Assembly (NCBI RefSeq): GCF_001969445.1
Contig: NZ_CP017297.1
Span: 310,001-374,000 of the forward strand
Direction: 5' to 3'
From: Brachybacterium sp. P6-10-X1
Lineage (GTDB): Bacteria; Actinomycetota; Actinomycetes; Actinomycetales; Dermabacteraceae
Length of the DNA stretch: 64,000 nt
The notes under the pieces are model-generated. The model was not told the DNA's origin, did no database searches, and was given only the letters and a program-made list of their open reading frames with translations. Below are positions 18,596 through 27,804 of this stretch, piece after piece. Position numbers and translations under genes: made by a program. The stretch's first letter is position 1; the number at the start of each line of letters is the position of its first letter.

Positions 18596-20506
18596 ATGCC
18601 CGCACGTCGCATCGCCCTGATGGCCCTTGCGGTGCTGATCCTGCTGTTGGGCGGCGGGATCGGCGCCGGGGTCTGGAAGGGCGGCTGGGAACCGGCGCCC
18701 AAGCTCGCCCTCGACCTCGAGGGCGGCACCCAGATCATCCTGCAGGCCGAGTCGCGCGATGGTGCGGCCATCGACTCGACCGCCATGGAGCAGGCACGGC
18801 AGATCATCGCCCAGCGCATCAATGCGATGGGTGTCTCCGAGACCGAGATCAGCGTCCAGGGCGGGACGAACATCGTCGTCGACGTCCCCGGGAAGCTCGA
18901 CCAGGAGACCTCCGAGGCGCTGCGGCAGACGGCCTCGATGTCCTTCCGTCCCGTGCTCGGCGCCGTGGCCCCGGAGGCCTCCGGCAGCGGTGCGTCCGAC
19001 GCGGGCGGCGCCTCCGACACCGGTGGTGCGTCCGACGCCGGCGGAGCCGACGGCGCGGAGAGCTCCGAGGCGCCCGCAGATCCTTCGCAGCAGCAGTTCG
19101 ACGGGCTGGTCAGCGGGGATTCCTCGCTCGCTCCGCCGGCGGCCCCGGCCGGGGACGAGTTGCAGTACCCCGCCTGGTCGATGGATTGGGTGACCCCGGA
19201 GCTCCAGAAAGCCCTGTCGACCGCGGACTGCACCGATCCGCGGGCGCAGCAGGAGAAGGCCTCCGACGCTCCCGTGGACGAACCCGTGGTCGCGTGCGAC
19301 CCCGAGGGCACCCAGAAGTTCCTGCTCGGCCCCGAGGTTGTGGCCGGCTCGTCGATCGCCGACTCCTCGGTGGCGGCCGACGTCAATCCGACGGGTCAGT
19401 CCACCGGCTACTACGTGGTCAACATGAGCTTCAACGAGGACGGCGCGCAGGCCTTCTCGGACATGACCTCGGCCCTGTACAACGGTGACGGTGCCTCCCC
19501 GGCCTTCGGCATCGTCCTGGACGGCCAGGTCATCTCCGCGCCGCAGGTGCAGGAGCCCTCTCCGGGCGGTGAGGCCTCGATCTCCGGGAACTTCAGCCAG
19601 GAGCAGGCCAGCCAGCTCTCCGACCAGCTGCGCTTCGGGGCGCTGCCGCTCGAGTTCACCGTCGCCTCCGAGCAGCAGATCTCCGCCACGCTGGGCACCG
19701 ACCAGCTGACGATGGGCCTGATCGCGGGTCTGATCGGCCTGGCTCTGGTGGTGGTCTACGCCTTCGTCCAGTACCGCGCGCTGTCGGTGGTGACGATGAC
19801 CAGCCTGCTGGTCATGGGCTTCCTCACCTACGCCACGCTGACCGTGCTCTCGAACATCCCCGACATCGGCTACCGGCTGTCGCTGGCCGGCGTGGTGGGC
19901 ATGATCGTCGCGATCGCCTTCACCGCAGACTCGTTCATCGTGTACTTCGAGAGAGTGCGCGACGAGATCCGCGACGGCCGCGGGATCGTCGCCGCCGTCG
20001 ACCACGGATGGGACCGGGCCAAACGGACCATCCTCGCCTCGGATGCCGTGAACGTGATCGCGGCCGTCGTGCTCTACCTGCTCTCCACCGGCGGTGTGCG
20101 CGGCTTCGCCTTCGTCCTGGGCGTGACCACGCTGCTCGACCTGCTGGTCGTCTTCTTGTTCACGCATCCTGTGCTGCAGGTCCTGGCGCGCACCCGCTTC
20201 TTCGGCAAGGGCCACCCCTTCAGCGGCCTCGACCCGGCGCGGCTGGACCGCTCCGTACCCGCCTATGCAGGGCGCGGACGGGTGCGCTCCATCGCGGACC
20301 GGAGCACCATCGAGGACGGCGAGGAGCCCCGGGAGTCGCTGGCGGCCCGCAAGGCTCGCCTGGCCCGGGAGGCCGCCGAGCGTGAACGCACCGAGCAGGA
20401 CCCGGGCACCGCTGCCCAGGCCCCGAACGCCGCCGACGAGGATCCCGCCGACCGGGGGGCCGACGACGGCACCAGCGATGACGACTCCGAGGAGACGAGC
20501 CGATGA
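18596..20506 (+). CDS. secD: Protein translocase subunit SecD
   Basis: SecD is an RND-type membrane protein that, with SecF, uses the proton gradient to pull proteins out of the SecYEG channel. 636 residues: first membrane helix (about 5-25), a large periplasmic P1 region with the DLEGGTQIILQ motif, and five more helices between about 375 and 530. An unusual Ser/Gly/Ala/Asp-rich insertion with SDAGGASD repeats (about 122-165) interrupts the periplasmic part. The cytoplasmic tail is highly charged. The ATG follows a weak TGAGGAA site. The stop overlaps the secF start (ATGA). Confidence 0.96.
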   Translation: MPARRIALMALAVLILLLGGGIGAGVWKGGWEPAPKLALDLEGGTQIILQAESRDGAAIDSTAMEQARQIIAQRINAMGVSETEISVQGGTNIVVDVPGKLDQETSEALRQTASMSFRPVLGAVAPEASGSGASDAGGASDTGGASDAGGADGAESSEAPADPSQQQFDGLVSGDSSLAPPAAPAGDELQYPAWSMDWVTPELQKALSTADCTDPRAQQEKASDAPVDEPVVACDPEGTQKFLLGPEVVAGSSIADSSVAADVNPTGQSTGYYVVNMSFNEDGAQAFSDMTSALYNGDGASPAFGIVLDGQVISAPQVQEPSPGGEASISGNFSQEQASQLSDQLRFGALPLEFTVASEQQISATLGTDQLTMGLIAGLIGLALVVVYAFVQYRALSVVTMTSLLVMGFLTYATLTVLSNIPDIGYRLSLAGVVGMIVAIAFTADSFIVYFERVRDEIRDGRGIVAAVDHGWDRAKRTILASDAVNVIAAVVLYLLSTGGVRGFAFVLGVTTLLDLLVVFLFTHPVLQVLARTRFFGKGHPFSGLDPARLDRSVPAYAGRGRVRSIADRSTIEDGEEPRESLAARKARLAREAAERERTEQDPGTAAQAPNAADEDPADRGADDGTSDDDSEETSR

Positions 20507-21828
20507 CCGCGACATTCTCCCGGTTCGGCAACGACCTCCACGCCGGACGCCGCACCGTCCCCCTGGTCAGCCGGCGTCGCACCTGGTACGTGATCAGCGT
20601 CGTCGCCGTGCTGGTGCTGGCCGGACTCGCCGTGCTGCGCGGGCCGAACCTCGGGATCGAGTTCACCGGCGGCTCGGAATTCCAGGTCGCCGGGGTCTCC
20701 GACACGGAGGAGAGCATCGCCCGCGATGTCGTGCGGGAGCACGTGCCGGACAACGAACCCAAGGTCACCGTGCTCGGCGGGGACACCATGCGGGTCCAGA
20801 CCGCACAGCTGGACTCCGGGCAGACCGCGGCCCTGGCCGAGGACCTCGCGGCCGCCTACGAGGTCTCCACCGACGACGTCTCCTCCTCCTTCGTCGGACC
20901 GGTCTGGAGCGAGGACATCACCCAGAAGATGCTCCAAGGCATCGCGGTGTTCCTGGTGCTGGTCGCCGCGACGATGGCGCTGTACTTCCGCAACCTGAAG
21001 GCCTCGGTCGCGGCGATGGGGGCGCTGGTGCACGACATGCTGGTCACCGCCGGGGTCTACGGCGTGGTCGGCTTCGAGATCACCCCCGGCACCGTGATCG
21101 GCTTCCTCACCGTCATGGGGTATTCGCTCTACGACACCATCGTCGTCTTCGACAAGGTCCGGGAGAACACCTCGGATCTGACCGGGCAGACCAGGGCGAC
21201 GCTCGCCGACCAGGTCGAGCTGGCCGCGAACCAGACGCTCGTGCGCTCGATCAACACCTCGGTGGTGGCGCTGCTGCCGGTCGGCTCCATCCTGGCGATC
21301 GGCGCGCTCCTGCTCGGGGCGGGCACCTTGAAGGACATCTCCCTGGCCCTGTTCATCGGCATCCTCGTGGGTACCTACTCCTCGATCTTCCTGGCCCCGG
21401 GCTTCCTGGTGGACCTGCGCCGCGGGGAGAAGGGCATCCGCGAGCACACGGCGGCGGTCCACTCCGCCCGGCGCAGCGGAGATGCCACCGGCGTCGCCGC
21501 CGATCGCGGCGTGGACCGCTCCGACGATGCGGTCGAGGACGCGTTCGGGGGAGAGGTCGAGGACGACGACGGCGCCGCCCGGGACGAGGAGTCCGACCCG
21601 GTCGACGAGGGCGCGTCGGACGACGACGTGCTCCCGGACGACGACCTGCGCGCGGACGATGACCTGCACCCGGACGACGGCGAGCACTCGGAGGACGATG
21701 AGGCGCCGGCCCCGGGCGCCGACGATCCCGGGGCGGACCGAGCTCCCGAGCAGGACTCGACCGGAACCGTCGACGGCGTCCGTCAGCAGCCTCGCCGCAC
21801 CACCCGGCGCCGGCGCACCGGACGATGA
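20503..21828 (+). CDS. secF: Protein translocase subunit SecF
   Basis: SecF, partner of SecD, 441 residues. The first helix (about 27-46) is followed by GIEFTGGSEFQV, the periplasmic domain and five more helices up to about residue 310 with the conserved TVMGYSLYDTIVVFDKVREN core (part of helix 4). The last 130 residues are an acidic cytoplasmic tail with many DD and DED runs ending in a basic RTTRRRRTGR patch, longer than in most SecF proteins. Translation is coupled to secD. The apt gene starts 10 bp after its stop. Confidence 0.96.
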   Translation: MTATFSRFGNDLHAGRRTVPLVSRRRTWYVISVVAVLVLAGLAVLRGPNLGIEFTGGSEFQVAGVSDTEESIARDVVREHVPDNEPKVTVLGGDTMRVQTAQLDSGQTAALAEDLAAAYEVSTDDVSSSFVGPVWSEDITQKMLQGIAVFLVLVAATMALYFRNLKASVAAMGALVHDMLVTAGVYGVVGFEITPGTVIGFLTVMGYSLYDTIVVFDKVRENTSDLTGQTRATLADQVELAANQTLVRSINTSVVALLPVGSILAIGALLLGAGTLKDISLALFIGILVGTYSSIFLAPGFLVDLRRGEKGIREHTAAVHSARRSGDATGVAADRGVDRSDDAVEDAFGGEVEDDDGAARDEESDPVDEGASDDDVLPDDDLRADDDLHPDDGEHSEDDEAPAPGADDPGADRAPEQDSTGTVDGVRQQPRRTTRRRRTGR

Positions 21829-21838
21829 GAGGCATCCC

Positions 21839-22390
21839 ATGAGCGAGACCGCACCCACCCGTGAGCAGATCGAGGACCTGCGGCGCTCCCATATCGCCGA
21901 GTACCCGGACTTCCCGGTCCCCGGGGTGCTGTTCCGGGACATCACCCCGCTGCTGCGGGACGCCCGCGCGCTGCGAGAGGTCATCCGCTACTGGATCACC
22001 CTGCTGCCGGCCGACATCGAGTACGTCGTCGGCACCGAGGCGCGCGGCTTCGTGCTGGGGGCTCCGCTGGCGTATGAGCTGGGCGCCGGTTTCGTCCCGG
22101 TCCGCAAGGCCGGCAAGCTGCCGGGGTCGCCGGCCACGCTGAGCTACGACCTCGAGTACGGCAGCGCCGTCGTCCAGATCCCGGAGGACTCCCTGCCTCC
22201 CGGAGCCCGCACGATCGTGGTGGACGACCTGCTGGCCACAGGAGGCACTGCTGCCGCCACCATCGAACTGACCCGGCAGTTCGGCGTCGACCTGCTGGGC
22301 GCCTCCTTCCTCATCGAGCTGGAGGGCCTGCAGGGGCGTCGGAGGCTGCCGGACGTCCCGCTGACCACCGTGTGGTCGATCGCGGACTGA
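21839..22390 (+). CDS. apt: Adenine phosphoribosyltransferase
   Basis: Apt (EC 2.4.2.7) salvages adenine to AMP with PRPP. 183 residues, full length. The PRPP-binding motif VVDDLLATGGTAAA lies at 127-140; FPVPGVLFRDITPLL near the N-terminus and GTEARGF (65-71) are typical. ATG with an AGAGG ribosome site. The placing between secDF and rel is common in actinobacteria and links purine salvage with (p)ppGpp metabolism by location only. Confidence 0.97.
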   Translation: MSETAPTREQIEDLRRSHIAEYPDFPVPGVLFRDITPLLRDARALREVIRYWITLLPADIEYVVGTEARGFVLGAPLAYELGAGFVPVRKAGKLPGSPATLSYDLEYGSAVVQIPEDSLPPGARTIVVDDLLATGGTAAATIELTRQFGVDLLGASFLIELEGLQGRRRLPDVPLTTVWSIAD

Positions 22391-22395
22391 TCCCT

Positions 22396-22473
22396 CCTGG
22401 CCGGGGCCCCGCATGACCCGCCTGGCCGGGGGACGCTGCGCCCGTGTGAGCTGCCTGGACGGGGGACGCGGCG
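22396..22473. repeat. Imperfect repeats between apt and rel
   Basis: Three copies of CCTGG(C/A)CGGGG at 22396, 22421 and 22454; the last two are embedded in a longer 21-base near-repeat spaced 33 bp apart. Non-coding and of unknown meaning. Confidence 0.5.
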
Positions 22474-22502
22474 GTGAGGTCGGGGACCGGCGCTGGCGCG
22501 CG

Positions 22503-22508
22503 TAGACT
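22503..22508 (+). promoter_or_regulatory. -10 element of rel
   Basis: TAGACT, 26 bp before the GTG start of rel; this hexamer recurs before the DEAD-box helicase. The -35 is not evident. Confidence 0.5.
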
Positions 22509-22534
22509 TGGTGCACGCCAGAAGGAGGTGCGCA

Positions 22535-24943
22535 GTGCAGGAGCGGCCCGCATCGGAGAGCCTGGGAGCCGACGTCGCCACGTCGGGCTCCGGCGCCAGC
22601 GCGTCCAGCCCGACGCCGGCCCCGACGAAGGGTCCGAGCCAGGGGCCCCGCAAGCCCCGCTCCCGGCTGTCCTTCTTCTCCGCCCGGTCGGCCACCACGA
22701 CGGACCCGCTGCTGGCGCCGCTGCTGGAGACCATGTCGGCGGTCAGCCCCAAGGAGACTCTCCCCCTCGTCCAGCGCGCCTACACCGTCGCCGAGCGGGC
22801 GCACCGGGGCCAGTCCCGCAAGAGCGGGGACCCCTACATCACCCACCCGGTGTCGGTGGCGACCATCCTCGCCGAGCTCGGCTCCCCGGCGGAGGTCGTG
22901 GCCGCCGCGCTGCTCCACGACACCGTCGAGGACACCGACTACTCGCTGGACCGGCTGCGCGAAGAGTTCGGCGAGGTCATCGCCGTGATGGTCGACGGGG
23001 TCACGAAGCTCGACAAGGTCACCTACGGCGAGGCCGCCCAGGCCGAGACCGTGCGCAAGATGATCGTGGCGATGAGCCGCGACGTGCGTGTGCTGCTGAT
23101 CAAGCTCGCCGACCGTCTGCACAATGCCCGTACCTGGAAGTACGTCCCGGCCTCCTCGGCCGAGCGCAAGGCCAAGGAGACGCTGGAGATCTACGCGCCG
23201 CTGGCGCACCGGCTGGGCCTGAACACCATGAAGTGGGAGCTCGAGGACCGCTCCTTCCAGGTGCTGTACCCCAAGGTCTACGAGGAGATCGTGGCCCTGG
23301 TGGCGCAGCACGCACCGGCCCGCGACCAGTACCTCAAGACGGTGTCCTCCCAGATCCTGGACGATCTCAAGAAGGCGAAGATCAAGGCGGAGGTCACGGG
23401 TCGTCCCAAGCACTACTACTCGATCTACCAGAAGATGATCGTGCGCGGCCGCGACTTCGCCGACATCTACGACCTGGTCGGGGTGCGGGTGCTGGTGGAC
23501 ACCGTCCGCGACTGCTACGGCGTCCTGGGCACCCTGCACGCGCGCTGGTCGCCGGTGCAGGGCCGCTTCAAGGACTACATCGCGCTGCCGAAGTTCAATC
23601 TGTACCAGTCCCTGCACACCACCGTGATCGGTCCCACCGGCAAGCCCGTGGAGGTGCAGATCCGCACCCGGGAGATGCACCGTCGCGCGGAGTACGGCGT
23701 CGCCGCGCACTGGAAGTACAAGGCGATGGCCGGGGCCACCGGCGGGGACACGACCCAGGGGGCCAACGAGGCGGCCTGGCTGCGCCAGCTGATGGACTGG
23801 CAGAAGGAGACCACGGACTCCGGCGAGTTCCTGGATTCTCTGCGGTTCGAGATCAACTCCCAGGAGGTGTACGTCTTCACCCCGAAGGGGGACGTGCTGC
23901 CCCTCCCGCAGGGTTCCACGCCCGTCGACTTCGCCTACTCCGTGCACACCGAGGTCGGTCACCGCACGATCGGGGCCCGCGTCAACGGACGGCTGGTCTC
24001 CCTGGAATCCACGCTGTCCACGGGGGACGTGGTCGAGGTGTTCACCTCGAAGTCGCCGGACGCAGGTCCCAGCCGCGACTGGCTGGGGTTCGTGAAGTCC
24101 CCGCGGGCCCGCAACAAGATCCGGCACTGGTTCTCCAAGGAGCGCCGCGAAGAGGCGCTCGAGCGGGGCAAGGAGGACCTCGCCAAGGCGCTCCGCCGCC
24201 AGGACCTGCCGATGCGACGCCTGCTCACGCACGACACGCTCGCCACGGTGGCGACGGACCTGAATCTCACCTCGGTCGACGCGCTGTACACCTCGATCGG
24301 CGAGGGCCACACCGGTGCGCAGCACGTGGTGGAGAAGCTGCGTGCGGTCTTCGGCGGCTCGGACGGCGCCGAGGAGGACGTCGCGGAGATCACGCTGCCC
24401 TCTCGGGCACGGTCGCGCCCCACCCGCTCGGAGCGCCGCGCCTCGGAGTCCGACCAGGGCGTCGTCGTCGACGGCCAGACGGATCTGTGGGTCAAGCTGG
24501 CCAAGTGCTGCGCGCCGGTGCCGGGCGACCCGATCGTCGGCTTCATCACCCGCGGCTCCGGCATCTCGGTGCACCACTCCAGCTGCTCCAACGCGATCCA
24601 GCTGCAGGAGCAGCAGCCGGATCGGATGGTGGAGGTCTCCTGGTCCGGGCGGCTCTCGACGGCCTACCTCGTCCACATCAAGGTCGAGGCCCTCGACCGC
24701 CCGCGCCTGCTCACCGACCTCGCTCTGGTGATCTCCGAGCAGCAGGTCAACCTGCATTCCGCCGCCGCTCAGTCCAACACCGACCGTCTTGCCACGACAC
24801 TGTTCTCCTTCGACCTCGTCGATCCCTCCCACCTGCAGTCCGTGCTGGCGCAGGTGCGCCGGGTCGAGGGCGTCTACGACGTGTACCGGGTCACGGCCGA
24901 CGGCAAGGCGGTCGGCACCTCCGAACCCCTCACCGTCGGCTGA
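22535..24943 (+). CDS. rel: Bifunctional (p)ppGpp synthetase/hydrolase (RelA/SpoT)
   Basis: Long RSH protein, 802 residues, that makes and breaks the alarmone (p)ppGpp in response to uncharged tRNA on the ribosome. The hydrolase domain keeps its HD site: His104 region, HDTVED at 128-133 and LADRLHNARTW. The synthetase domain has GRPKHYYSIYQKM and YDLVGVRV. A TGS domain (VYVFTPKGDVLPLP), a zinc-finger region with CCAP and a C-terminal ACT domain complete it. An intact hydrolase site indicates a bifunctional Rel as in mycobacteria. I chose the GTG at 22535 because GAAGGAGG sits six bases upstream; an earlier in-frame TTG has no such support. Confidence 0.97.
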   Translation: MQERPASESLGADVATSGSGASASSPTPAPTKGPSQGPRKPRSRLSFFSARSATTTDPLLAPLLETMSAVSPKETLPLVQRAYTVAERAHRGQSRKSGDPYITHPVSVATILAELGSPAEVVAAALLHDTVEDTDYSLDRLREEFGEVIAVMVDGVTKLDKVTYGEAAQAETVRKMIVAMSRDVRVLLIKLADRLHNARTWKYVPASSAERKAKETLEIYAPLAHRLGLNTMKWELEDRSFQVLYPKVYEEIVALVAQHAPARDQYLKTVSSQILDDLKKAKIKAEVTGRPKHYYSIYQKMIVRGRDFADIYDLVGVRVLVDTVRDCYGVLGTLHARWSPVQGRFKDYIALPKFNLYQSLHTTVIGPTGKPVEVQIRTREMHRRAEYGVAAHWKYKAMAGATGGDTTQGANEAAWLRQLMDWQKETTDSGEFLDSLRFEINSQEVYVFTPKGDVLPLPQGSTPVDFAYSVHTEVGHRTIGARVNGRLVSLESTLSTGDVVEVFTSKSPDAGPSRDWLGFVKSPRARNKIRHWFSKERREEALERGKEDLAKALRRQDLPMRRLLTHDTLATVATDLNLTSVDALYTSIGEGHTGAQHVVEKLRAVFGGSDGAEEDVAEITLPSRARSRPTRSERRASESDQGVVVDGQTDLWVKLAKCCAPVPGDPIVGFITRGSGISVHHSSCSNAIQLQEQQPDRMVEVSWSGRLSTAYLVHIKVEALDRPRLLTDLALVISEQQVNLHSAAAQSNTDRLATTLFSFDLVDPSHLQSVLAQVRRVEGVYDVYRVTADGKAVGTSEPLTVG

Positions 24944-24958
24944 CCGGACGCCCCATGC

Positions 24959-24988
24959 ACCGCGCGAGAGGTCCTCACGCCGCGCGGT
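24959..24988 (+). terminator. Possible terminator after rel
   Basis: Eight-bp stem ACCGCGCG / CGCGCGGT with a 14-nt loop between the convergent ends of rel and the next gene. It overlaps the last codons of the minus-strand gene, so the assignment is weak. Confidence 0.4.
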
Positions 24989-25661
24989 CGACACCTCCGA
25001 GCAGAGCCTCCCATCGCCCCCGCGCCGCTCGTGCCCCAGGGCGGCGACCCATCGCCTGCAGCTGCCGCCATATCGTCCGCTCGGTCAGGTGGCCGCCGCC
25101 GAGCAGCCCGCGCAGCGCGGGGACGGTGACGTGGTCGGGGCAGAATCGCAGCAGGTCCACCGCGGTGCGCAGCGGGGATGTCACCGGTGCGCCGCCGATC
25201 GTCTCGACCTCGTGGGGGTGGAGACGGGCGGTCCGCACCGTCGCCCCGATGATCGAACCGCGATGCGCGCTGGACAGGAGCTCCGCCGGGGACGGGGGAG
25301 GACCTCCCAGGAACACCCAGGCCGCCGAGGGCCCGGCGATGACGTGGTAGGACTGCAGCTGTCCGCCCAGGGCGCAGCCGAGGGCGAGCGCTCGCTCGAC
25401 CGCTGTGCGGAGGAGATCCGGGGGCAGGAAGATCCCGGGCAGCACCCGGGCGAGCAGATCGTCCCGGACCATCGCAGCGACCGAGGGATTCTCCTCCCAC
25501 CGCTGGAGACCGGCTCCGATCGGCACGGCGAGCTCGGCGGCGTGGTGGGACCAGGCCGCGCACAGGCCCGTGCGCGGGGGTGGCGGCGGTGCGGCGACGG
25601 TCCGGCGTCGTTGGCCGACGGAGCGCCGCGAAGGGCCGCTCGCCGTGTTCGCTGGTCTCAT
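24975..25661 (-). CDS. Hypothetical protein resembling AbiEi/DUF559-neighbour proteins
   Basis: Protein of 228 residues that I cannot name with confidence. The pattern around VETIGGAPVTSPLRTAVDLLRF resembles the segment found in actinobacterial AbiEi-like and restriction-endonuclease-like orphan proteins. Basic N-terminus, no signal peptide or clear membrane helix. The likely start is ATG at 25661; upstream in-frame codons run into the DUF349 terminator hairpin and can be excluded. No Shine-Dalgarno is present; CAGGGT ends six bases before the ATG. It is a single gene between the convergent rel gene and the DUF349 gene upstream. No partner toxin gene lies beside it, so an antitoxin role is not supported. 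Confidence 0.6.
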   Translation of the reverse strand: MRPANTASGPSRRSVGQRRRTVAAPPPPPRTGLCAAWSHHAAELAVPIGAGLQRWEENPSVAAMVRDDLLARVLPGIFLPPDLLRTAVERALALGCALGGQLQSYHVIAGPSAAWVFLGGPPPSPAELLSSAHRGSIIGATVRTARLHPHEVETIGGAPVTSPLRTAVDLLRFCPDHVTVPALRGLLGGGHLTERTIWRQLQAMGRRPGARAARGRWEALLGGVDRAA

Positions 25662-25698
25662 GCATCGACCCTGGCCCCGACGGGCGCGGACGGCAAAC

Positions 25699-25728
25699 GC
25701 CCCGCCCGTCACTGTGGACGGGCGGGGC
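25699..25728 (-). terminator. Terminator of the DUF349 gene
   Basis: Perfect 12-bp stem GCCCCGCCCGTC / GACGGGCGGGGC with a 6-nt loop; on the minus strand it is followed by GTTTGCC, a short T-run. Located 47 bp past the DUF349 stop. Confidence 0.85.
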
Positions 25729-25775
25729 GGTGGAGGAAGGATCCTCGGCTGCTCGCGCGAGCTCCCGCGCTCGGA

Positions 25776-27566
25776 TCAGCCGAGGTTGCGGGCGGACCGC
25801 TCGATCACGGCCAGCCATTCCTTGCGCGCCTCGAGCGCCGCCTCCGCCTCGGCGATCTTCGCCGGATCGCCGCCGGCGCGGGCCTTCTCGAGGTCGTCCT
25901 CGTAGGAGGCGATCGCCGAGTGCAGCTGTGAGGACGCACCTTCCACCCGGGCCCGGGTGCGCGGGTCGGTGCGGCGCCACTCGTCCTGCTCGGCGTCCTT
26001 CACCGAGCGCTCGATGCGGCGCAGCCGGTCATCGATGCGGCGCATGTCCCCGCGGGGGACCTTGCCGGCCTCCTCCCAGCGGTCCTGGATCGACCGCAGC
26101 GACGCCTTGGCGGCATCGAGGTCCTGCTGCGGATCGATGGTCTCGGCCTCCGTGAGCAGAGCCTCCTTGACCTGAAGGTTCTCCCGCTGCTCCGCCTCGA
26201 GCTGGTGGAGGTCGGCATTGCGGGCATCGAAGAAGCGGTCCTGGGCGGCCTTGAACCGCTTCCATTGGGCGTCGTCCTTCTTGCGGCTGCCGCGCGGGGC
26301 GCGCCGCCACTGCCCCATCAGGTCCTTGTAGGCCCGAACCGTCGGACCCCAGTCGGTGGAGTCCTGCATCTCCTCGGCGCGGGCGATCAGGGTCTCCTTC
26401 ATCTCCGCCGCCTCGGTGTGCTTCTCGTCGAGCTGGGAGAAGAACTGCTTGCGCATCCGGTCGAAGGTGGACCTCGCCGCGGACAGCCGCTTCCACAGCG
26501 CCTCCTCCGTGGGGCGGTCCAGGGAGACGTCCTCGGTCTGCATCGACTTCCAGGTCGGCACCATCTGCCGCATCGTGTCCCCGGCGTTCTTCCAGGAGAT
26601 CTGCTCGGGATCGGTGGCGACCAGCGACTCGATGGATTCGACGAACTCGGTGCGCCGACGCGTGGCCTCCTCGCGCGCTTCGGCCCGCTTGGCCTCGAGC
26701 GCCTGGATCTTGCCCTTGGCGTTCTCCCGCAGCTCGTGCGCGCGAGCCCGCAGTGCGGGGATGTCTCCGACGACCTGCGGTTCCTTCATGTTCTTGCGCA
26801 GGTTTTCGAGCAGTCGGTTGAGCTCGTTCTGCGTGTGCTCCGGGGCGTTGAGGGTGGTCTGGGTGAGATCGAGGAAGGCGACCAGGTCCAGGTAGCCGCG
26901 GGCGTACGGCGTCAGCGCCTGATCGGGGTCCGACTCGGTGGTGGAGCCGATGGTGCGCACCTGCGTACCGTCCTGGACGGTGACGGTGCCGTCCTCGGCG
27001 ACGGAGCCGAAGGCTTTGGCGGCCGCCAGATCCTCCGGCGCGTAATCGGTCACCGGGGCGGCCACGGGGAGGAGGGCGGCCGTGGGTTTCTTGCCCGCGA
27101 GCGCCGCAGGGGAGGGTGCGCCGGGCTTGGGGCCCGGTGCCGCAGGCTTGCGGCCCGGTGTCGGGCGGGGGCGCGGTGCCGGGGTGGCGCCGGCGGCGTC
27201 GGACCCACCGGGGCGCGCACCGGTGCCTCGGTGATCGGCGGCGGCCACGGCGGCGGCCGAGGGAGCGGCCCCCTCCTCGGAGATCGACGCGGCCTCCTCC
27301 CGGTCCGGCACGTCCCCACCCTGGTCCTGTCGGTCACCAGTCGGGGTCTCGGCGACGGACTCGGCGTCCGCGGGCGCTGGGGGCTGCTGCTCCGGTGCCG
27401 TCGGCTCCGTCGCGTCCTGCTCCGGCGCGGCCTGTTCGGGGGCCGCCTGCTCGGGGGCCGGCTGGTCGGGGGCCGACTGCTCGGGGGAGGGGGACTGGTC
27501 TGTCGCCGGATCGGTGGGCCGATCGGCGGGGTGCGGCGCGGGGAGGGGAGTCTCGGACTCGCTCAC
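25776..27566 (-). CDS. DUF349-domain protein
   Basis: Cytoplasmic protein of 596 residues common in actinobacteria, function not established. The first 55 residues are a low-complexity Pro/Glu/Gln/Ala region with repeated APEQ units, followed by an Ala/Pro/Gly linker to about 165. From about 220 to 590 it is almost wholly alpha-helical and charged, with several DUF349 repeats recognisable by spaced Trp residues (for example LMGQWRRAPRGSRKKD and QDRWEEAGKVPRGDMRRID), likely forming coiled-coil hairpins. The start ATG follows GAAGGAG. It is transcribed divergently from hisS with a 238-bp gap and ends at a strong terminator. Confidence 0.9.
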   Translation of the reverse strand: MSESETPLPAPHPADRPTDPATDQSPSPEQSAPDQPAPEQAAPEQAAPEQDATEPTAPEQQPPAPADAESVAETPTGDRQDQGGDVPDREEAASISEEGAAPSAAAVAAADHRGTGARPGGSDAAGATPAPRPRPTPGRKPAAPGPKPGAPSPAALAGKKPTAALLPVAAPVTDYAPEDLAAAKAFGSVAEDGTVTVQDGTQVRTIGSTTESDPDQALTPYARGYLDLVAFLDLTQTTLNAPEHTQNELNRLLENLRKNMKEPQVVGDIPALRARAHELRENAKGKIQALEAKRAEAREEATRRRTEFVESIESLVATDPEQISWKNAGDTMRQMVPTWKSMQTEDVSLDRPTEEALWKRLSAARSTFDRMRKQFFSQLDEKHTEAAEMKETLIARAEEMQDSTDWGPTVRAYKDLMGQWRRAPRGSRKKDDAQWKRFKAAQDRFFDARNADLHQLEAEQRENLQVKEALLTEAETIDPQQDLDAAKASLRSIQDRWEEAGKVPRGDMRRIDDRLRRIERSVKDAEQDEWRRTDPRTRARVEGASSQLHSAIASYEDDLEKARAGGDPAKIAEAEAALEARKEWLAVIERSARNLG

Positions 27567-27750
27567 GATTGAGCTCCTTCGAAGGGATCCGCTGCAGGGC
27601 GGGACACTGCCGCCACGATCGGCGGCCGGGCAGGCACGGGGCGCTCCTCCGGGGAGGGCGGACCACGTCCCGGAACTCTACCGTGAGCGGAGCACGAGGA
27701 CCGTGCGAGTCCGCGCGACCGACGAGTGCCGTATCGAGCGATCCGTCGGG

Positions 27751-27756
27751 GATAAT
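27751..27756 (+). promoter_or_regulatory. -10 element of hisS
   Basis: GATAAT, 48 bp before the hisS start, in a G+C-rich background where AT-rich hexamers are rare. The -35 region is weak (TGCCGT at 18 bp). Confidence 0.5.
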
Positions 27757-27804
27757 GGGGCCTTGCCGCTTTCCGTCGTCGACCCCGAGAAGGATGTGCC
27801 CCGC

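Noticed and set aside
21353-24994. 1213-codon open frame on the minus strand opposite rel and apt
   Set aside because: Antisense shadow produced by high-GC codon use; no family similarity, and both rel and apt on the other strand are intact.
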